From Microbacterium ulmi (lineage in GTDB: Bacteria > Actinomycetota > Actinomycetes > Actinomycetales > Microbacteriaceae), in the NCBI RefSeq assembly GCF_011759705.1, contig NZ_JAAOZF010000001.1, forward strand, positions 1,733,152-1,797,151: a DNA stretch of 64,000 bases. Direction: 5' to 3'. Shown here in pieces: positions 59,964 to 64,000 of this stretch (positions are counted from its first letter, which is position 1; each line of letters begins with the position of its first letter). A program made the position numbers and the translations under genes. The notes under the pieces were generated by a model. That model was not told the origin of the DNA. It did no database searches and worked only from the letters and a program-made list of their open reading frames with translations.

Positions 59964-60574
59964 CGGGGGCGCGCATCGACATGGGGTCGGGGATTCTGAC
60001 CGAGCGGTTCGTCGTCGAGCCGTCGGCCGAGGGGGTCGCGGACGAGCGGTTCGAGCAGGCGCGTGCGGGCCGTCTCGAGCGCCTGGGAGCGCGCGCGGTG
60101 ACGAGATTCCGCTCCTACGCGAGCCCGTTGGAGCACCTCGCGATCTGGGAGCTCGACGACGTCCGCGCCGCCCTGTCCGCGGCATCCGCCCTCGCGCGGT
60201 GGGAAGAGCTCCCCACGGCGCATCCGCCCGCGGCTCCGCCCCCGGAGGCAGCGGAGCCGGGCATCCGGTTGGTGACGATGGAGATCCCCGAGGAGCGCTG
60301 GTCGGAGTTCGACTCCTGGTACGCCGAGGATCACATCCCGACGCTCATCGCGCGGCCGGAATACCTCGGCATCCGGCGATTCAAGGCGGTCGGAGGCTCC
60401 ACGTCTCTCGCTCTCTGGTATCTCGCCGACGGCGGTCTGCACACGCGGCCCGGTTTCGTCCCGGCCGCACCGACCGAGCGGGGACGGCGCGTCCAGACCT
60501 TCCGCACCGGCTCGGCCCATTCGTCGTGGGCGGAGATCCGCGCCGGTCTGCCGGCGCCGGGAGCGGCCGGGTGA
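59960..60574 (+). CDS. Unrecognised protein, probable dimeric alpha/beta-barrel (EthD-like)
   Basis: This 204-residue protein overlaps both neighbours by 4 bp. It appears to have two similar halves; the second contains IRLVTMEIPEERWSEFDSWY and AEDHIPTLIARPEYLGIRRF, which resembles EthD or antibiotic-monooxygenase-like ferredoxin folds. A Pro/Ala-rich hinge (HPPAAPPPEAAEPG) joins the halves. I cannot assign a reaction. Coupling to the second aldolase pair and an amidohydrolase suggests it acts on a pathway intermediate. Confidence 0.65.
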   Translation: MTGARIDMGSGILTERFVVEPSAEGVADERFEQARAGRLERLGARAVTRFRSYASPLEHLAIWELDDVRAALSAASALARWEELPTAHPPAAPPPEAAEPGIRLVTMEIPEERWSEFDSWYAEDHIPTLIARPEYLGIRRFKAVGGSTSLALWYLADGGLHTRPGFVPAAPTERGRRVQTFRTGSAHSSWAEIRAGLPAPGAAG

Positions 60575-61428
60575 TCGTCGACGCCGGCGTTCACCTGTGG
60601 GAGCCCGAGAGCCCCGAGCGGTCGTGGCCCCCGGGGCGCGAGGCGCCTCAGCGGGCCGAGCCGTTCGGGGCGGACGAGATGCTGGGGATCATGGACGCGC
60701 ACGGGGTCGATCGCGCGATCATCGTGCCACCCATCTGGATCGGGGAGGACAACACGGACGCGCTGGCGTGGGCGCGGAAGCTTCCGGAGCGCTTCGCCGT
60801 GATGGGGAGGATGCCTTTCGCGTCGGAGTTCGCGGGCGCGCTCGCGACGTGGCTCGACGAGCCCGGGATGCTCGGCCTGCGCCTGAGCTACCCCGCGTCC
60901 GTGTACGGCGACTGGCTGGACCACGAGCGGACGCGGTGGTTCTGGGACGCCGCGGAGGCGTCGCGCGTCCCGCTCATGATCCTCTGCCAGAACCAGGCCT
61001 CGCGCATCGACCCGATCGCACGCGCGCACCCCGGGCTGCCCATCATCCTCGACCACGTCGCGCTCAGGAACGTGCGGGTGGAGCGGGAAGCCGGTCGCAA
61101 CGCGGACCCGGCGGAGAGGATCGCGGACGTGATCGCGCTCGCGCGGCACCCGCAGGTGTTCGTGAAGTTCTCGTCGCTCCCCTACTACTCCGCCGAGCCG
61201 TATCCCTATCGGGATCTCGACGGGGTGCTCGAGCGCGTGGTGGACGCCTTCGGCGTCGACCGCATCATGTGGGCCTCCGACCTGTCGCGCATGAGTCTCA
61301 TGAGACGTCCCCCGTCGTACTCGGAGATCCTGGGGCACGTCCGCGACGGCATGCCCTTCCTGAGCCCGCACGAGCGCGCCGCGATCCTCGGGGACAATGC
61401 GCTGCGGATCCTCGGATGGACCGTCTGA
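60571..61428 (+). CDS. Amidohydrolase-family (amidohydrolase 2) protein
   Basis: The protein is 285 residues from GTG 60571, overlapping the previous stop by 4 bp. It is a TIM-barrel amidohydrolase: VDAGVHLWEPESPERSWPPG at strand 1, PIILDHVALRNV (His), VFVKFSSLPYY and MWASDLSRM (Asp). The first His of the usual HxH metal motif is Gly here, as in a known subgroup with x-V-H-x-W. Family members hydrolyse lactones or decarboxylate acids. It is the last gene of the catabolic operon, and its end overlaps the likely menD start. Confidence 0.86.
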   Translation: MIVDAGVHLWEPESPERSWPPGREAPQRAEPFGADEMLGIMDAHGVDRAIIVPPIWIGEDNTDALAWARKLPERFAVMGRMPFASEFAGALATWLDEPGMLGLRLSYPASVYGDWLDHERTRWFWDAAEASRVPLMILCQNQASRIDPIARAHPGLPIILDHVALRNVRVEREAGRNADPAERIADVIALARHPQVFVKFSSLPYYSAEPYPYRDLDGVLERVVDAFGVDRIMWASDLSRMSLMRRPPSYSEILGHVRDGMPFLSPHERAAILGDNALRILGWTV

Positions 61429-63119
61429 GCGCGGTCGTGGGTCGATCACGACCCGGCGCCGCGGTCGTTTCGTCGCGCGCGATCGAGTCGCCGGCGACGG
61501 ATGCCGCGGCCGCCCTGCTGGCCGCGCTCGTCGCGTCGGGCGTCCGTCACTTCGTCGTGAGTCCCGGGTCGCGCTCGCAGGCGCTCGCGCTCGCCGCGGC
61601 GGAGCTCGAACGACGCGGCGCCGTGCGTCTGCACGTGCGGATCGACGAGCGCGTCGCCGGCTTCACCGCTCTTGGCATCGGCCGCGAGACCGGCGCGCCC
61701 GCCGCCGTCGTCTGCACGTCGGGCACAGCCGCGGCGAACCTGCTGCCCGCGGTGCTCGAGGCGCACCACGCGGGCGTGTCGATGCTGCTGCTGACCGCGG
61801 ACCGCCCGTCCGAGCTGCGCGGGGTCGGCGCGAACCAGACCACGCGCCAGCCCGGCATGTTCGCGCCGAACGTGCGCTTCGAGGTCGATCTTGCGGCGCC
61901 CGAGGCGATCGACGCCGACGGCGGCGGTGTGCAGAGCGCGATGCTGCGCGCGGTCGCCGCCGAGGCGGTCGCGGCGGCGCTCGGCGCGGGCGCGCGCTCG
62001 GCGGGGCCCGCGCATCTGAACCTGCCGTACCGCGAGCCGCTCGGCGGCGATCTGCCGCCGTGGCTCGGCGTGTGCGGCGTGCGCGAGGCAGGGCTCGCCG
62101 CGGAGGCCGTGGAGCCCGAGCCCCGGCCGCATCCGCTCCCACGCGGACCGCGCACGATCGTGCTCGCCGGGGCGGATGCGGGGACGGACGCCGAGGCGCT
62201 CGCGCGCGCGGGCGGCTGGCCCCTGGTCGCCGAGGTCGTCAGCGGCGCCCGGTTCGGGCGCAACCTCATGCACGGCTACCGGGCTCTCGTGGCGGATCCC
62301 GCGCTCGGGGGGAGGATCGAGCGCGTCGTGGTGTTCGGGCATCCCACCCTCGCCCGCGAGACCGCCGCGCTCGTCTCGCGTCCCGACGTCGAGGTGCTCG
62401 CCGTGCGCGGACCCGGCGAGCCGCTGAACCTCAACGGCGCGACCGTCGCCGTCGACGCCGTGCGCGTCGAGCCGGGCGAGGCGGATCGCCGGTGGCTCGG
62501 GGCGTGGATGCGCGCGTCGCGCGCGGCATCCGCCGATCTCTCTGCCGCCGCCGGCGGTTCCCCGTCCGCGGCGCCGATCGACCGCGCCGCGCTCGTCGAC
62601 GCGGTGTGGCGCGCGACCCGGCCCCGCGACCGGCTCGTGTTCGGGTCGTCCACCCTCGTGCGCGTCGCCGACGCCGTGCTCGTCGGCAAGAAGATCCCGG
62701 TGCACGCGAACCGAGGCCTCGCCGGCATCGACGGCACGATCGCCACCGCGACGGGGGTCGCGCTCGCGAGCCAGACCGGCGGACGCCCGGGGGTCACGCG
62801 CCTCCTGCTGGGCGACCTCGCCGTGCTGCACGACGTCGGCGCGCTGCTGCTGCCTCCCGGCGAGCACGAGCCGCGGCTGCAGGCGATCGTCGGAAACGAC
62901 GGCGGCGGCACGATCTTCGACGCCCTCGAGGTCGCGAAGATCGCCGGCCCCGACGCGATGGACCGCGTGCTGTACGCGCCGCACAGCGTCCGGCTCGAGC
63001 ACCTGGCGCTCGCGTACGGCTGGGAGCACGAGCGGGTCGCGACCCGGGCGGCGCTCGACCTGGCGCTCGCCTCGCCGGCGGGGCGCCGGCGGCTTATCGA
63101 GGTCCCCCTCGAGCGCTAG
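61416..63119 (+). CDS. menD: 2-succinyl-5-enolpyruvyl-6-hydroxy-3-cyclohexene-1-carboxylate synthase
   Basis: About 567 residues from ATG 61416; GTG 61437 is an alternative start and the N-terminus is uncertain. MenD marks are HFVVSPGSRSQALALAAAEL, the RIDERVAGFTALGIGRETG segment, TADRPSELRGVGANQTTRQ and the TPP-binding region LLGDLAVLHD with NDGGGTIFDALE. It is a thiamine-diphosphate enzyme of menaquinone synthesis that joins 2-oxoglutarate and isochorismate. This core gene marks the right boundary of the accessory catabolic block. Confidence 0.95.
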   Translation: MDRLSAVVGRSRPGAAVVSSRAIESPATDAAAALLAALVASGVRHFVVSPGSRSQALALAAAELERRGAVRLHVRIDERVAGFTALGIGRETGAPAAVVCTSGTAAANLLPAVLEAHHAGVSMLLLTADRPSELRGVGANQTTRQPGMFAPNVRFEVDLAAPEAIDADGGGVQSAMLRAVAAEAVAAALGAGARSAGPAHLNLPYREPLGGDLPPWLGVCGVREAGLAAEAVEPEPRPHPLPRGPRTIVLAGADAGTDAEALARAGGWPLVAEVVSGARFGRNLMHGYRALVADPALGGRIERVVVFGHPTLARETAALVSRPDVEVLAVRGPGEPLNLNGATVAVDAVRVEPGEADRRWLGAWMRASRAASADLSAAAGGSPSAAPIDRAALVDAVWRATRPRDRLVFGSSTLVRVADAVLVGKKIPVHANRGLAGIDGTIATATGVALASQTGGRPGVTRLLLGDLAVLHDVGALLLPPGEHEPRLQAIVGNDGGGTIFDALEVAKIAGPDAMDRVLYAPHSVRLEHLALAYGWEHERVATRAALDLALASPAGRRRLIEVPLER

Positions 63120-63253
63120 CTGATCCACTGCTCGAGACCCGCGATGAGCGTCCGGAGTTCGAGTTCGTGGGGCCCATTGAGGCGGGCTCTCGTGACAGTT
63201 CGGTCGGTGGCTGGAACGGCGCAGTCGAACGGATGTGCATCCGACACTCGCAA
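63116..63253 (-). pseudogene. Possible C-terminal gene remnant
   Basis: A minus-strand frame of 45 codons ends with RLNGPHELELRTLIAGLEQW and has good third positions but no ribosome site or full start. The family is not recognised. It may be the tail of a gene whose front is lost. Confidence 0.3.
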
Positions 63254-63441
63254 GATTCCGCGTGAACGCCGGACTCGTGGACACCGGCTGGAAAAGCCGT
63301 GAGGTCCGCGGTCGTCCCTATGGTGGGCACAGACGCGCCGTTCATCGGCAGCGCAGGGGCAGCTTCCGCTCGACGACCTGGACGATGAGCCTCCCGGTGA
63401 AGGCAGATCAATCGAGTAGGCGTTCGCCGCCGGTGGATTGA
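63254..63441. other. Short gap with no gene called
   Basis: Frames here are short on both strands and no motif, hairpin or promoter stands out. It continues the debris between menD and the DUF4353-like fragment. Confidence 0.5.
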
Positions 63442-63756
63442 TTGCCAGAGCTCTTCATCGCAGGCAGCGTCCTTGTCGCACCGACCGGAACGCAGCAGTG
63501 GGTCGCCGCGACGGCCAGCGGATCCGCGGGGGAGACAGTCGGCGTAACGGATGCCGCGGGCACCGTCATCGCCTCCTTCCCAGCCGGTCGGGCCTTCGGC
63601 GCCGTCTTCTACAGCGGGCCGGCCGTCGCGGACGGCGGCAGCTACACGATCACAGTGAACGGCGCGTCGGTCGCGACAGTCACCGAGGGCACGAACGTGT
63701 CAGGCGGAATGGGCGGACCTGGCGGCGGGCAAGGAGGCGGTGGCCGGCGACCCTGA
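63442..63756 (+). pseudogene. C-terminal fragment of a DUF4353-like carbohydrate-binding protein
   Basis: From about TTG 63442, 104 residues remain, including QWVAATASGSAGETVGVTDA and GAVFYSGPAVADGGSYTITV, then the Gly-rich tail GGMGGPGGGQGG. This is the usual end of secreted DUF4353/carbohydrate-binding-domain proteins of several hundred residues. The signal peptide and main beta-helix are absent and no start site is convincing, so it is a truncated remnant. Confidence 0.65.
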
Positions 63757-63923
63757 CCTCTTGCTCGGAGAGGTGGTGTCATGACGTCGGCGCTGACGAG
63801 GAACCCGCAGGAGTGACACTTCTGACCAGGCTCTGGCTCCGCGTTCGTGAGGTCGCGCATGGAGTGATCACGGATTACGCGATGTGCGCTCGACTCGCAC
63901 CCGCTTTGAGCGAGACTGCTTTC

Positions 63924-64000
63924 GTGTCCAGAATCCTGCTTGTGCGTCATGCCGAGGCGGACGGTCACGACGAGGTCGATCCAGCACTCAGCCCGCTCGG
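63924..64000 (+). CDS. Histidine phosphatase family protein (partial, cut by window end)
   Basis: The frame from GTG 63924 begins SRILLVRHAEADGH and continues EVDPALSPL to the window edge. RHA is the catalytic RHG-type motif of the histidine phosphatase (phosphoglycerate-mutase-like) superfamily. An in-frame ATG at 63882 is an alternative start. Only 25 codons are visible. Confidence 0.8.
   Translation, partial: MSRILLVRHAEADGHDEVDPALSPL

Overview
The window is a high-GC actinobacterial chromosome segment. Codon choice (frequent GGATGCC and GCATCC strings), very tight ATGA/GTGA gene overlaps and gene content suggest Microbacterium or a close member of the Microbacteriaceae. That placement is an inference from sequence style and family resemblance; no database was searched.

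Left part (1-20,703), mostly core or common actinobacterial genes. A circularly permuted ATP-grasp protein and a transglutaminase/DUF2126 protein form a minus-strand pair. An N-acetylglutamate-synthase-like GNAT protein and a membrane-anchored protein follow. From 5,992 to 13,081 lies a coherent amine-catabolism locus: an ethanolamine-type permease, a gamma-glutamyl-amine-forming glutamine synthetase homologue, a PuuD-like hydrolase, an aldehyde dehydrogenase, an SDR and a FadR-type regulator. It reads as gamma-glutamylated ethanolamine (or polyamine) utilisation. Next come a 25-bp tandem repeat, radA, L-lactate dehydrogenase, a luciferase-like oxidoreductase, a DevS/DevR-like two-component pair and a tandem universal stress protein with a candidate DevR box upstream.

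Integration zone (20,884-25,306). A tRNA-Ser(CGA) has its last bases, through the CCA, duplicated as an identical 28-bp direct repeat 2,067 bp downstream. The repeats bracket a small island holding a RelBE/ParDE-like toxin-antitoxin pair and an unrecognised ORF, with no integrase. Beyond the second repeat lies a truncated, frameshifted SNF2/RapA-like helicase abutting the last 42 codons of an FGGY sugar kinase, so several deletion or insertion events are stacked here.

Catabolic block (25,309-61,428), about 36 kb. (a) A LacI-headed minus operon carries a DHDPS-family aldolase, two pairs of hotdog (MaoC-type) hydratase subunits and an MFS transporter. (b) A divergent plus operon carries a complete Opp/Dpp ABC transporter interleaved with two SDRs, a CaiB CoA-transferase and an FAD oxidoreductase. 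LacI-type palindromes overlap both promoters. (c) After a roughly 1-kb gene-poor gap comes a minus operon headed by a FadR regulator: MmgE/PrpD, a tandem fused CaiB CoA-transferase, enoyl-CoA hydratase, metallo-beta-lactamase-fold hydrolase, SDR, carboxymuconolactone-decarboxylase-like protein and a 3-hydroxyisobutyrate-dehydrogenase-like protein. (d) Divergent from it is a plus operon: TctC-TctB-TctA uptake system, CapA-like protein, two pairs of thiolase-fold protein plus DUF35 protein (both thiolase-like proteins lack the nucleophilic Cys), enoyl-CoA hydratase, fused alpha/beta CoA-transferase, a dimeric alpha/beta-barrel-like protein and an amidohydrolase. Together these look like import, CoA activation, hydration, oxidation and retro-aldol/thiolytic cleavage of an unidentified carboxylic acid. 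This is the most likely undescribed system in the window.

Right edge. menD (core menaquinone synthesis) overlaps the end of the catabolic operon. It is followed by gene debris, including the C-terminus of a DUF4353-like protein, and the start of a histidine phosphatase cut by the window end.
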